From contig NZ_JAFFQR010000029.1 of the NCBI RefSeq assembly GCF_020736845.1, forward strand, positions 124,001-188,000: DNA of 64,000 nucleotides. The letters run 5' to 3'. The notes under the pieces were generated by a model. The model made no database searches. It saw only the letters and a program-made list of their open reading frames with translations, and was not told the origin of the DNA. This DNA comes from Paenibacillus farraposensis (GTDB lineage Bacteria; Bacillota; Bacilli; Paenibacillales; Paenibacillaceae). This document shows positions 1-8,767 of the stretch, piece by piece. Each line of letters opens with the position of its first letter. Within the stretch, counting starts at the first letter, position 1. Made by a program: the position numbers and the translations under genes.

Positions 1-959
1 GGCTGGAATATCTGGAGGACCTGTCCGATCAGCCTTGGGTCGGTGATGTAGTCGATGTCGCCATGGAGCCGATGGCCAAAGACGGCAAGATGTACGGTCA
101 GCCGATGAACCTGGAGGGGTACGGGTTTATTTATAACAAGGATTTGTTCAAAAAGGCGGGGATCACAGAATCCCCCACAACGTTAGCCGAATTGGAAGAA
201 GCCGCTCAAAAGCTGCAAGCCGCAGGGATTACTCCTTTTTCGAATGGATATCAGGAGTTCTGGGTACTGGGCAATCATCTGCTGAACGTGGCATTTGCCA
301 ATCAGCCGGACCCGTCTGCCTTCGTCAAGGGACTGAATGATGGAACCGCGAAAATTCCGGGTAACGCCAAATTCGCCGAGTGGATGAAGCTGTTCGATCT
401 GACGCTCAAGTATGGTAATGCGAAGCCGCTGACGACGGATTACAATACCCAGGTCACGAATTTTGCCACCGGCAAGGCTGCTATGATGCAGCAGGGGAAC
501 TGGACGCAGGTCCAAATTGACGGGATTAATCCGAAGCTGAATCTGGGTATCTTGCCTATGCCGATTGGTGAAGACGCAGCCGCCGGAGATAAGCTGTTTG
601 TAGGTGTGGCCAACAACTGGGTGGTCAATAAAAATTCTTCGGTTAAAGCCGAGGCCAAGGAATTCTTGAACTGGATGGTGACATCTGAGCAGGGAAAAAA
701 GTACATTACGAAGGAATTTAAGTTCATTCCGGCCTTCAAAAGCATCAAAGGGACAGAGGCCGATATGGGGCAACTGGGTGCCGAAGTTGTGAAGTATAGC
801 CGGCAGAACAAGCTGCTGGGCTGGTTCTTCAACCGCTATCCTGAAGGAGCGCAGCAGGAATTCGGAAGTCAAATGCAAGCCTATGTGGCAGGCAAGTCGG
901 ATGCGGCAAAGCTGCTCCAGGATTTCCAAAGCACATGGGATAATCTGAAAAGCAAATAG
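1..959 (+). CDS. Sugar ABC transporter substrate-binding protein (family 1), 5' end missing
   Basis: The open frame runs in from the left edge (codons from base 3) and stops at 959, giving about 318 visible residues of a protein usually 420-450 long; signal peptide and lipobox would lie outside the window. The segment KMYGQPMNLEGYGFIYNKD followed by LFKKAGI is the typical hinge region of extracellular solute-binding family 1 proteins, where the first residues line the sugar site, and GKAAMMQQGNW is a second conserved patch. The protein would bind an oligosaccharide or sugar outside the membrane and hand it to two permeases. No permease genes follow, so they are probably upstream or elsewhere. 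The substrate cannot be told from what is visible. Confidence 0.85.
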   Translation, partial: LEYLEDLSDQPWVGDVVDVAMEPMAKDGKMYGQPMNLEGYGFIYNKDLFKKAGITESPTTLAELEEAAQKLQAAGITPFSNGYQEFWVLGNHLLNVAFANQPDPSAFVKGLNDGTAKIPGNAKFAEWMKLFDLTLKYGNAKPLTTDYNTQVTNFATGKAAMMQQGNWTQVQIDGINPKLNLGILPMPIGEDAAAGDKLFVGVANNWVVNKNSSVKAEAKEFLNWMVTSEQGKKYITKEFKFIPAFKSIKGTEADMGQLGAEVVKYSRQNKLLGWFFNRYPEGAQQEFGSQMQAYVAGKSDAAKLLQDFQSTWDNLKSK

Positions 960-999
960 TCGGAACAAAATCCGAGACTCATACAATCCATGTTTCGTT

Positions 1000-1033
1000 G
1001 CCTGTCGAAGTTAACTCGACAGGCTTTGTTTAT
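1000..1033 (+). terminator. Rho-independent terminator after the binding-protein gene
   Basis: Nine-base arms GCCTGTCGA and TCGACAGGC enclose a 7-base loop and are followed by TTTGTTTATTTT. It ends the transcript of the binding-protein gene 40 bases after its stop. Confidence 0.8.
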
Positions 1034-1084
1034 TTTAATCATTGATTTTATTTCTAGATTTCCGGAAATTGTTGGGGGTTAGAG

Positions 1085-1131
1085 CCCCCATATTCCAGGG
1101 TGAGGTATGATCCTGAAATATGAGGGTTTTT
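1085..1131 (+). terminator. Second hairpin with T tract
   Basis: CCCATATTCCAGG pairs with CCTGAAATATGAGGG with a few mismatches and is followed by TTTTTCC. It could be a backup terminator for the left-hand gene; a shorter GGGGG/CCCCC hairpin (1074-1089) overlaps its left arm, so the two folds compete. Confidence 0.45.
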
Positions 1132-1170
1132 CCATTAATAGAATTATATAACTATAAAAGCTGCAATTAC

Positions 1171-1710
1171 TTATACAAGATAATGCAATATAACCAGATC
1201 CCCGCGGCGTTCTATTTCGTTGAGCCTAAACGTACTTGGCATTGTGCCTTCCGGGAATAACGGTATTCCCTGCCCAAGCACCTTAGGAATAATCGTAATG
1301 ATCGCCTGAGCCAGTAGCCCCTCTTGTATGAAGGCTTGAACTATCTGGCCGCCACCCACCAGCCATATCGCTCCTTCCGCTTGCTCCTGCAGACGCGGAA
1401 CAAGTTCGGTCAGAGCCTCGTCCGTAAACGTAACATGTGGTGCCTGCTCATGCTCCGTTAATGACCGGGTGAGTACATAACAAGGCTTGCCAGCGTAGGG
1501 GAAGTCATCCGAGAGCTTTAATATTTCCTCATACGTCAGCCTGCCCATCAATACCGTATCCACCGTGCTATAAAAGGCGTCATATCCATTGTCTCCGCCA
1601 TCCCCTTCGACATCAAACAGCCAGTCCACCGAGCCGTCTGGCAAGGCAATATACCCGTCGAGACTCATCGCAATATACAATACAACTTCGCCTGATTTTA
1701 TAGCGTTCAT
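1171..1710 (-). CDS. Dihydrofolate-reductase-like protein (RibD C-terminal domain family)
   Basis: A 179-residue single-domain protein. The start VVLYIAMSLDGYIALPDG and the later segment AIWLVGGGQIVQAFIQEGL are hallmarks of the RibD C-terminal/DHFR-like fold (Bacillus YyaP, YwjB), where the GGG loop contacts NADPH. It is expected to be a cytosolic NADPH-dependent reductase, but the substrate of this subgroup is not established. The start ATG at 1710 follows GAAAGGAG; an out-of-frame ATG seven bases upstream can be ignored. It is divergent from the WYL regulator at 1818, about 107 bp away, which is a likely regulator of it. Confidence 0.8.
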   Translation of the reverse strand: MNAIKSGEVVLYIAMSLDGYIALPDGSVDWLFDVEGDGGDNGYDAFYSTVDTVLMGRLTYEEILKLSDDFPYAGKPCYVLTRSLTEHEQAPHVTFTDEALTELVPRLQEQAEGAIWLVGGGQIVQAFIQEGLLAQAIITIIPKVLGQGIPLFPEGTMPSTFRLNEIERRGDLVILHYLV

Positions 1711-1817
1711 CGTTCATCGCTCCTTTCTACTACCTATGTTACAATCTATTTATGACATGGTTTGTCGTGGTTGGATTGATCATTTGAAATTAACTTCTAT
1801 TTTCAAAGGAGTACGGT

Positions 1818-2738
1818 ATGAACGAACGCAGAATTGCCCTTATGAGGATACTGGATTCCCGAAAAAAATATACGGCACGTGAGCTGGCCGAGCGTTTTGG
1901 TGTCTCTGTCAGAACGATACAAAGAGATCTTGACTATTTGCAGCAGACCGGACTGCCTCTCTATACCGAAACCGGGCCCCACGGCGGGTACCGGGCACTT
2001 CCCAATCGGCTGCTTCCTCCCCTTCATCTTGCTCGCGATGAGGCTTTTGGTCTTTTTCTCATGCTGCAGCTGCTGGAAAATATCCCGGACATCCCCTTCG
2101 GGTCGGTTCGGGAGCATTTATCCGAGCACTATTATGCCGAGCTTCCCCAGGATGTGCAGGACAGCATCGACCAATTCAAGGATTATATCGCTTTTCGGAT
2201 GGTGCCGACTTCCGCAGAGTCCCCCTACACCTCGCTCATGCTGGACGCTGCGCTCAATAAACGGTGTGTGCGTATGCTGTATCGCTCCGCTTCCGGAGAA
2301 AAATGGATTGAAGTATATCCGGTTGGATTATATTTTGATCATGGATATTGGTATATGCCTGCGCACAGCCGCGACCGGATCATGCTGTACCGCTCCGATC
2401 GGGTGATTGCAATGACTCTGCTGGAAGACACCTTATCCGGCCTTCCCACCCTTAAGGAATGGCTGGCTTCGGAGGATTCGCGTACAGGAATTCCGTCCAA
2501 AATAAAATTTACCTCGTTTGGTGTTCGGATGGCCCAATCAGATCCGCTCTTCCAAAATATTTCCCATCAGGAGTGGCAGGGGCATATTCCGGCTGAAGAG
2601 TTAAGATATGTATCCAGGCTTCTGTTGAAATACGGGCCAGACGCTGAGGTCATATATCCGAAGGAACTGCGTATGCAAGTCAAGCAGCTGCTGCAAGACA
2701 GCCTGAATTCCTATTTGAAGGACGACGAGGCCAATTAA
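1818..2738 (+). CDS. WYL-domain transcriptional regulator (DeoR/YafY type)
   Basis: 306 residues. The N-terminus carries a winged helix (RELAERFGVSVRTIQRDLDY at about residues 21-40), followed from about residue 150 by a WYL domain (KWIEVYPVGLYFDHGYWYM), the ligand-sensing module that often binds nucleic acid or small ligands. The start ATG follows AAAGGAGTACGGT. Regulators of this layout commonly control the adjacent gene, here the divergent DHFR-like reductase. The effector is unknown. No clear terminator follows, although a weak hairpin covers the stop codon. Confidence 0.85.
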   Translation: MNERRIALMRILDSRKKYTARELAERFGVSVRTIQRDLDYLQQTGLPLYTETGPHGGYRALPNRLLPPLHLARDEAFGLFLMLQLLENIPDIPFGSVREHLSEHYYAELPQDVQDSIDQFKDYIAFRMVPTSAESPYTSLMLDAALNKRCVRMLYRSASGEKWIEVYPVGLYFDHGYWYMPAHSRDRIMLYRSDRVIAMTLLEDTLSGLPTLKEWLASEDSRTGIPSKIKFTSFGVRMAQSDPLFQNISHQEWQGHIPAEELRYVSRLLLKYGPDAEVIYPKELRMQVKQLLQDSLNSYLKDDEAN

Positions 2739-2824
2739 GAAAGGATAAGTTTCTTAATCATTAATTACATGAATATTAAGGTTATGAATGGCTGGCCTCT
2801 TGTATTTAATTTTGCGATAACGTT

Positions 2825-2852
2825 TTGAAAAGAGTCGGTTTTCGTATATGAT
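2825..2852 (+). promoter_or_regulatory. Candidate sigma-A promoter of the SNF2 helicase gene
   Basis: TTGAAA (2825-2830) and TATGAT (2847-2852) are 16 bases apart and lie about 40 bp upstream of the start codon at 2891. Confidence 0.45.
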
Positions 2853-2890
2853 GAAGAGTAATAATTCAAAAGGCTGGACGGGAGACAGAT

Positions 2891-5800
2891 ATGAATCAAC
2901 CGCTTTATGGAATATGGCTCGGAGATGTGTTTTTTTGCTTTTCTGGTGAGACGTCAGAACCGCGTGTAGATGCGTGGAGCAGCGTAATCCGCAGGCTAAC
3001 GCTGAGGGGGGACCTTCGGCCGTTTCGTCAGGCTGTGCTGCGCCTTGCCGAGGTACGGATACCCAACACTGCCCGTGTGGAAACGGCTGGCAGGGGCGGG
3101 AAAAGACGTTCCATGCTGGGGCGGACGCTGGAGGGTTTGGCCCTGGAGCCGCGTGATGCCATGGCGCTACTGACCCGCATGGACGAGAAAAGCTGCGCTG
3201 CGGCAGGCATTACAGTCGGCGAGGAAATGCGATATTGGCAAAAGGCCGTTTATTTTGCGCTGGAGCTGATGCAGCGGGGCGAAATCGTGCCCTCGCTTAC
3301 AGAGGCACGTCCCTCCGGACCACGCCGCCGCGGCCCGGAGGCGGCGGTCGGGGTATGGGTCCCCCGGCTGCGCCAAGAGGAGGACATTCGCCGCTTTCAT
3401 GAGCTGGCTGCTGCGATGCCGGCTGTCTGTATGGCAGCTCCTGCCGTCTTCGCGGGCAAGGAGCCGGAGACACGAGAGCATGCAGCCGAAATCGTGTTAT
3501 ATTCCTTCCTGTGTGCGATTATTCATGCGGAAACGACTGCAGTACTGGCTGCCTCGGAGCGTGAGCTGAGCAGATATCACGCAGAGTATCGGCGCGGAGG
3601 GTCGCCGCTGGCAGAGCTGTGGTGGAACAGTCTGCTGACAGGTTCACGCCCGCTTGCGATTCAGGGAACGCCCGTTGAGATGGAGGAACTGGCTGCTCAA
3701 GCGTCCTCTCTTGAGGGATGCGCGATGCCTGTTACGGAACGGGAGGACAAGGAACCGATCGAAGGACAGCTGCGTTTGTGCCTTCGTTTGGAGCCTTCGC
3801 TGGAGGAAAGCGTGAAGGAATGGCGTATCACCTTTTGGGTGGAAAGCGATGCAGAGCCGGGATTGCGACTGCCAGCTCTGGCGTTGTGGGCCTATCCTGA
3901 ACGTGATCTGGTTCGCAGCGGAATCGTATATCGCCAAGTGCAGGCCCAGTTGCTGACAATACTTGGACAGGCGGCTGAAGCGGCACCTATACTGCAAGAA
4001 GCGTTGAATCGTCCTTATCCCGAGGAGCTTACGGTGGAGCCGGAGATGTTCTACCGCTTTCTGACGGAGGCAGTGCCCGCTATGCAAAAGAACGGCATCA
4101 CGGTGCAAATGCCTTCACGCTGGAGCCGTGAGGGCCGGAGACGTGCAGGCTTGCGGCTCAAAATGCGTTCGACCGAGCGGCTCGCAAAGCCGGATGGTGT
4201 GATCACAGATACATCGTCGGTCGGGATTAACCGCATGATCTCCTTTGATGCCGAGGCTGTGCTGGGCGATACAACCTTGACGATGGAGGAATTGGAAAGC
4301 ATTGTCGCAGCCAATTTGCCGTATGTGCGCCTCGGGGGAGAATGGATCGAGGTTGATCCCAAGGAAATCCGTCAGGTATTGCGCTTTATCAAGCGCGGGG
4401 AAGACGGAGAAATGACCTTGTCCGAATGGATGCATCTGGCCGCGGAAAATGAAAGTGCAGGCGAGGCTTCATGGAAAGGCCTGTCCATTTTCGGCGCGGA
4501 ATCCGTTGGATTGCTTGCGTCTTTAGCTGAAGGCGGCGTACTTCGTTCCGTGGAGCCGCGGGCTGTGCCCGTGACGCTGCACGGCGCATTACGGCCCTAT
4601 CAGGAGCGCGGCTTTCAATGGCTGGCTGCGATGCGCAATTTGGGCTTTGGCGTTTGCCTTGCGGACGACATGGGGCTTGGTAAAACGATACAGGTGATCA
4701 CCTGCCTGCTTGACGGGGGAATCGGGGGCGCGGACCAGCGTCCGGCGCTGATTATTTGTCCGACGTCCTTGCTTGGCAACTGGCAGCGGGAATTGAAGCG
4801 TTTTTCACCGGATTTGTCGCTGTATATTCATCATGGCAACCAGCGGCTCCATGGAGAAGCGTTTCAAGAAAGTGTACGCGAATATGATATCGTCCTCACG
4901 ACCTATCATTTGGCGGGCCGGGACGGCAGCGATTTATCTGCGGTCTATTGGTCCTCCATCGTACTGGATGAGGCGCAATATATAAAAAATGCACGAACCA
5001 AGCAGGCTCAGAGCGTCATGAAGCTGTCTGCACCGCACCGGATTGCCATGACAGGTACTCCGGTAGAAAATCGGCTCAGCGAGCTGTGGTCTATCTTCCA
5101 ATTCCTGAATCCGGGCTACCTGGGCACAGCGTCTTCATTTCGACAGCGGTACAGTATTACGGGTGAGGAACGGGGGCCTGCGCTGCGCGAGCTGCATCGC
5201 CTGGTCTCTCCGTTCATGCTGCGTCGGCTCAAAAGCGATCCGGACATACGCAAGGATTTGCCGGAGAAGCTGGAATTGAAATCGTATTGCGTGCTGACAC
5301 CGGAGCAGGCCGGATTGTATCGCGGCGTGGTGGATCAATTGATGGGAACGTTGGATGGACAGGTCGGCATAGCCCGCAAAGGGCTTGTTCTGTCTTCGCT
5401 GACTAAGCTGAAGCAAATTTGTGACCATCCGGGCCTGATCATTCCGGGACGCGCAGATAGCGGTAAAACCGAGAACTCGGGCAAAATGGAGCGATTGCTG
5501 GAATTGGTGGAGACCATTCGCGAAAACGGCGAATCAGCGTTGATTTTCACCCAATATGTGTCGATGGGGGAATTGTTGGTGTTGCGACTAGCCAAAATCT
5601 TTGGCGAAGAGCCGTATTTTTTGCATGGAGGACTGGCCAAAACCAGACGGGATGAAATTGTTCACAAGTTTCAAGAGGGGGAAGGTCCGGATATATTTGT
5701 GCTTTCCCTGCGTGCAGGCGGTGTAGGCCTGAACTTGACGCGTGCCAGCCATGTCATTCACTATGATCGCTGGTGGAATCCCGCGGTGGAAAATCAGGCG

Positions 5801-6016
5801 ACAGACCGTGTATTCCGCATTGGTCAAAGCCGCAATGTGCAGGTGCATAAGCTGATTTGCCAAGGTACGCTTGAGGAACGGATTGACGAATTGATCGAGA
5901 GTAAAAAGGCGCTCTCCGAGCAGGTTGTCGGCTCCGGCGAGCACTGGCTGACAGAAATGTCAGACGATGAGCTGCGCGGTCTGATTGCCCTGCAAAATGA
6001 TGTATGGATTGAGTAA
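2891..6016 (+). CDS. SNF2/SWI2-family DNA helicase (YwqA-like)
   Basis: 1041 residues. The N-terminal ~550 residues are poorly conserved and end in the SNF2-associated region of bacterial RapA/YwqA-like proteins. The motor follows: ADDMGLGKT at about residue 590 (Walker A), DEAQYIKN at about 692 (Walker B), GTPVENRLSELWSIF, then helicase C-terminal motifs ALIFTQYVSM and NQATDRVFRIGQ (arginine finger). It should use ATP to translocate on duplex DNA or remodel DNA-protein complexes; exact role unknown. The start ATG follows GGGAGACAG. Its stop is 21 bases before the next gene, which is probably co-transcribed. Confidence 0.92.
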   Translation: MNQPLYGIWLGDVFFCFSGETSEPRVDAWSSVIRRLTLRGDLRPFRQAVLRLAEVRIPNTARVETAGRGGKRRSMLGRTLEGLALEPRDAMALLTRMDEKSCAAAGITVGEEMRYWQKAVYFALELMQRGEIVPSLTEARPSGPRRRGPEAAVGVWVPRLRQEEDIRRFHELAAAMPAVCMAAPAVFAGKEPETREHAAEIVLYSFLCAIIHAETTAVLAASERELSRYHAEYRRGGSPLAELWWNSLLTGSRPLAIQGTPVEMEELAAQASSLEGCAMPVTEREDKEPIEGQLRLCLRLEPSLEESVKEWRITFWVESDAEPGLRLPALALWAYPERDLVRSGIVYRQVQAQLLTILGQAAEAAPILQEALNRPYPEELTVEPEMFYRFLTEAVPAMQKNGITVQMPSRWSREGRRRAGLRLKMRSTERLAKPDGVITDTSSVGINRMISFDAEAVLGDTTLTMEELESIVAANLPYVRLGGEWIEVDPKEIRQVLRFIKRGEDGEMTLSEWMHLAAENESAGEASWKGLSIFGAESVGLLASLAEGGVLRSVEPRAVPVTLHGALRPYQERGFQWLAAMRNLGFGVCLADDMGLGKTIQVITCLLDGGIGGADQRPALIICPTSLLGNWQRELKRFSPDLSLYIHHGNQRLHGEAFQESVREYDIVLTTYHLAGRDGSDLSAVYWSSIVLDEAQYIKNARTKQAQSVMKLSAPHRIAMTGTPVENRLSELWSIFQFLNPGYLGTASSFRQRYSITGEERGPALRELHRLVSPFMLRRLKSDPDIRKDLPEKLELKSYCVLTPEQAGLYRGVVDQLMGTLDGQVGIARKGLVLSSLTKLKQICDHPGLIIPGRADSGKTENSGKMERLLELVETIRENGESALIFTQYVSMGELLVLRLAKIFGEEPYFLHGGLAKTRRDEIVHKFQEGEGPDIFVLSLRAGGVGLNLTRASHVIHYDRWWNPAVENQATDRVFRIGQSRNVQVHKLICQGTLEERIDELIESKKALSEQVVGSGEHWLTEMSDDELRGLIALQNDVWIE

Positions 6017-6037
6017 GCAAAAGAAAGGATGAAGGCG

Positions 6038-6754
6038 ATGACAAGGCCGCGAGTGAAGCTGCACGTAGCTGATGGTTGGTGGGTGGCGGAAATAGACGTG
6101 AGCAGGACGCAAAGCGGTTCGGCGGTTATGGCTGCCCGCTGGACGGGGCCAGTACCTGTACTGAATCCGGAACAACGAACAGCATGGCTGGAGCAGATCA
6201 AAGCGGAACCTTGGGACATTTACCGCTTTTTGCAAGGGGAAGCCTGTCTCTCCTTGGAAGACGTCGTTCAGGCAGCGGCCGAGACATCTGCTTCCGGCAT
6301 GGAGGCTGGAACGAATGCGGCCCGTGATGTGAAGCAGGTTCTTCGGGCCGGGCTGAAAAGCGAGCCGCACTTCTGTCTGGAGCTGATCGGAATGACGCGG
6401 GAAGAGCTACTGGAGTACGTGTTCAGTACCTGGGCAAGAGAGCTGTCCCATGTACAGGGGACCTCTTCCGCACTGGAGCCGACCTCGCGGTCAGAGGGCG
6501 GACGCAGCGGGTTAGCGGCAATTAGCGAATGGATTGCTGAATCCGCCGCCGAGGGAGCGCTGCATCGCCCAGGGGCGGGCTTTCATGCGATTGAGATCCG
6601 TCTGCCGCGGAAGCTCGCTTTCAAGAATGAAGCAGCGGATATTGCCGCTTTGCTGCCGGGACTTTCCCGCGCGGAAGAGGCAATGAAGCTCATACGTGAG
6701 CGTGTAGCCGAACGCGCGCGGGCCGCAATTCCGCAAAAACGTCATGCTCCGTAA
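6038..6754 (+). CDS. Uncharacterised protein following the SNF2 helicase
   Basis: About 238 residues with no family I recognise. The N-terminal part has a short beta-rich stretch (KLHVADGWWVAEIDV) and the rest is helical; an acidic/polar linker lies near residues 140-165. No signal peptide or membrane span is visible. I start at ATG 6038 because AAAGG at 6024 sits a normal distance from it, while the ATG at 6029 overlaps that site. Tight spacing behind the helicase suggests an accessory partner of it. Its codon use and GC match the helicase. Confidence 0.6.
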   Translation: MTRPRVKLHVADGWWVAEIDVSRTQSGSAVMAARWTGPVPVLNPEQRTAWLEQIKAEPWDIYRFLQGEACLSLEDVVQAAAETSASGMEAGTNAARDVKQVLRAGLKSEPHFCLELIGMTREELLEYVFSTWARELSHVQGTSSALEPTSRSEGGRSGLAAISEWIAESAAEGALHRPGAGFHAIEIRLPRKLAFKNEAADIAALLPGLSRAEEAMKLIRERVAERARAAIPQKRHAP

Positions 6755-6902
6755 CATTTCGGGCCTGTGCTTCCCTTTTCGAGCCTATTCACCTGCATCG
6801 AACCGGATAACGGTTTCGAAGAGTGCCGAAAGTTCAGTTACAATAGGGGAACGGAAAGATAGCAAGTCATGCATCAATTGCGATATTGGAGGAGATACCA
6901 GC

Positions 6903-7808
6903 ATGAAACGACATATACAACAGGCACGCACCCGTCAGCACTGGGGTAAAGTGCTTATCCCGGGGCTGATTCTGCCGGGGCTTCTGCTGGCTGCTTGCCA
7001 GCAGGGAGGCTCAGGCGGACAGGAAAGCGAGCCGTTGAAGTCATCTACGACGGTACAGGAAAATGCACCGTCTTCTACCCAGCCGGGGACGGCTGACAGC
7101 AGCACTGGTACGGGACAAGCCTCCACGGGCACAGAAAGCGGACAAGCTGATGCTGTGATGGCCATTCGAAGCCAAAATGCGCTGCAGGCGACGGTTAAGG
7201 AAGAGGATGGAACCGCGGTTGTAACGAATGCGGAGGCTGACATGGTCGTTGTTAACAAAAAGCGCAGCTTGCCTATAGGCTATGTTCCGGGCGATCTGGT
7301 CGAGCCGCAGGTGCCGTTTTCCTTTGAGGGGCCGCATGAGAAGCGGCAAATGCGCAAGGAAGCGGCAAATGCGCTGGAGAAGCTGTTCGCAGGTGCCCAG
7401 AAGGATGGTATAGAACTGCGGGCAGTATCGGGATACCGTTCCTATAAGCGACAGGTTTCCATTTTCAACAACAATGTAAAGACAAAGGGACAGGCATATG
7501 CCTCTCAAGTCAGCGCCGTACCGGGGACGAGCGAGCATCAGACAGGATTGGCGATCGACGTATCCAGCCCAAGTGTGGGCAATGCGCTGGAGCAAACCTT
7601 TGGCGCTTCCAAAGAAGGCAAATGGCTGGCAAAGCATGCGCCGGAATACGGATTTATTATTCGTTATATGAAAGGTAAGGAAGATGTGACTGGCTATGTT
7701 TACGAGCCTTGGCATATTCGTTACGTGGGAGAAGATATTGCAGAGGATGTAACCAAGCAGGGATTAACTCTCGAAGAATATTTCGGCGAAAATAATATCA
7801 AGCTGTAG
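6903..7808 (+). CDS. D-alanyl-D-alanine carboxypeptidase lipoprotein (VanY/LdcB, peptidase M15B)
   Basis: 301 residues. The N-terminus is a lipoprotein signal with lipobox LLAAC and a low-complexity Gly/Ser/Thr linker, so the enzyme is probably anchored on the outer face of the membrane. The zinc peptidase motifs of the VanY/DacB family are all present: SGYRSYKRQ, SEHQTGLAIDV (His and Asp ligands) and YEPWHIRYV (catalytic Glu and His ligand). It would trim stem peptides of peptidoglycan, acting on either D-Ala-D-Ala or L,D bonds. The frame is open further upstream to 6744, but GGAGGAG lies directly before ATG 6903. A terminator follows. Confidence 0.9.
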   Translation: MKRHIQQARTRQHWGKVLIPGLILPGLLLAACQQGGSGGQESEPLKSSTTVQENAPSSTQPGTADSSTGTGQASTGTESGQADAVMAIRSQNALQATVKEEDGTAVVTNAEADMVVVNKKRSLPIGYVPGDLVEPQVPFSFEGPHEKRQMRKEAANALEKLFAGAQKDGIELRAVSGYRSYKRQVSIFNNNVKTKGQAYASQVSAVPGTSEHQTGLAIDVSSPSVGNALEQTFGASKEGKWLAKHAPEYGFIIRYMKGKEDVTGYVYEPWHIRYVGEDIAEDVTKQGLTLEEYFGENNIKL

Positions 7809-7820
7809 CAGTCAAAAGCA

Positions 7821-7852
7821 AAGCTGTAATCCTGTGGGATTGCAGCTTTTTT
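7821..7852 (+). terminator. Terminator after the carboxypeptidase gene
   Basis: AAGCTGTAATCC pairs with GGATTGCAGCTT (one G-U pair) around a TGTG loop, followed by a run of six T. Confidence 0.9.
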
Positions 7853-7870
7853 ACATATTTCTTTTCCAAA

Positions 7871-8425
7871 TTGAACCTTTTCAAGGTAGAATCTCGTATA
7901 GTGATTGACGACAGAAGCGTACAGGAAGGGAAGGGAATCATCATTTATTATTCAATAACGTACCGGGAATGGTCAGAAGACTCTCAAAAGGAACTGCGCA
8001 GCCTGACACAGGAATCCGTATCGGGAGATGAGCTGTTTTTGCGCAAGCTCGTAGACGCCACGCGTCTCCATGACAAACTATGGGCACATATTTCGAATGA
8101 AAGTGAGGAACATACGGAGCATTCCGTCTATGTGACGGAATTTACAGGGGAACGCGCAGAGCCTTATGGCGCTTCGATCACGGACCTCGTGCAGGCCAGT
8201 GAAGGGGGCTACGCCTCTTCGTTCAGCGTGCTTTACTGGGTGTGGCGTGAACCTGCGTTCCGAAGCATGGAGCATCGGGAAGGCTCTTTATTTACGCTGG
8301 AGCTGGCCCAGCGTTTATTGGACCACTATACCGTGCTGGGTGGCCAAACCTATGAATTCATTTATTCGGTACTGGACCCGCAGGCGAAGAAGGTACATCT
8401 GTTTGTGAAGGAGGCCGATCTGTAA
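7871..8425 (+). CDS. Uncharacterised first gene of the ATP-grasp/DUF350 cluster
   Basis: Up to 184 residues, family not recognised. No signal peptide or membrane span; the protein is mixed alpha/beta with conserved-looking aromatic patches (SSFSVLYWVWREPAF, YEFIYSVLDPQ). The start is uncertain. The frame opens with TTG at 7871, 19 bases after a terminator and without a ribosome site; a GTG lies at 7901; the only strong Shine-Dalgarno (AAGGGAAGGG, 7926-7935) points at an ATT codon at 7943. The stop overlaps the next start by one base (TAATG), so the two are translationally coupled and this gene belongs to the cluster that follows. By position it takes the place of the accessory cytosolic proteins of yjf-type operons, but no similarity was seen. 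Confidence 0.6.
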   Translation: MNLFKVESRIVIDDRSVQEGKGIIIYYSITYREWSEDSQKELRSLTQESVSGDELFLRKLVDATRLHDKLWAHISNESEEHTEHSVYVTEFTGERAEPYGASITDLVQASEGGYASSFSVLYWVWREPAFRSMEHREGSLFTLELAQRLLDHYTVLGGQTYEFIYSVLDPQAKKVHLFVKEADL

Positions 8426-8766
8426 TGGAGCACTCTTGGGAGGAGATCAAATCCAAACCCGGCTATCGTGCACGGATGGCGGCTTTTGCCCTGATGTTGG
8501 CTGTACCGGCCGCTCTGACGGGCTGTGGTAACGACGAGTATTATGACTGCGATGAGCTTCCTGTATCGGAGCAAACAGCGTGTCGGGATTCCGGCAGCAG
8601 CGGTTATTCCTATGGCGGATCGACCTATTATAGCGGGTATAGTGGCGGTTCTTCCTACAGCAGCAGTCGTTCTTCTTCAAGTTCTTACCGTAAGAGCTCG
8701 TCTTCCGGCTCACACAGCGGCTTTGGCAGCAGTGGCTCAAGCAGCGGCTTTTTCTCTGGAGGTTAA
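8425..8766 (+). CDS. Ser/Gly/Tyr-rich lipoprotein (YjfM/DUF1190-like layout)
   Basis: 113 residues. After a charged N-terminus comes a hydrophobic stretch ending in the lipobox ALTGC (Cys34), then an acidic Cys-containing segment (DEYYDCDELP, SEQTACRDS) and a tail of about 60 residues made almost only of Ser, Gly and Tyr, ending SSGFFSGG. The overall plan (basic start, lipobox, DxC segment, Gly-rich end) resembles E. coli YjfM, whose gene also neighbours an ATP-grasp glutathionylspermidine-synthase homologue. It could be the acceptor or anchor for the modification made by the next enzyme; that is inference. AAGGAGG stands ten bases before the ATG, inside the preceding gene. Confidence 0.75.
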   Translation: MEHSWEEIKSKPGYRARMAAFALMLAVPAALTGCGNDEYYDCDELPVSEQTACRDSGSSGYSYGGSTYYSGYSGGSSYSSSRSSSSSYRKSSSSGSHSGFGSSGSSSGFFSGG

Positions 8767-8767
8767 G

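Noticed and set aside
183..986. 267-codon minus-strand frame opposite the binding-protein gene
   Set aside because: Overlaps a well recognised gene over its whole length; unlikely composition.
7041..7715. 224-codon minus-strand frame opposite the carboxypeptidase
   Set aside because: Antisense to a conserved enzyme with catalytic motifs on the plus strand.
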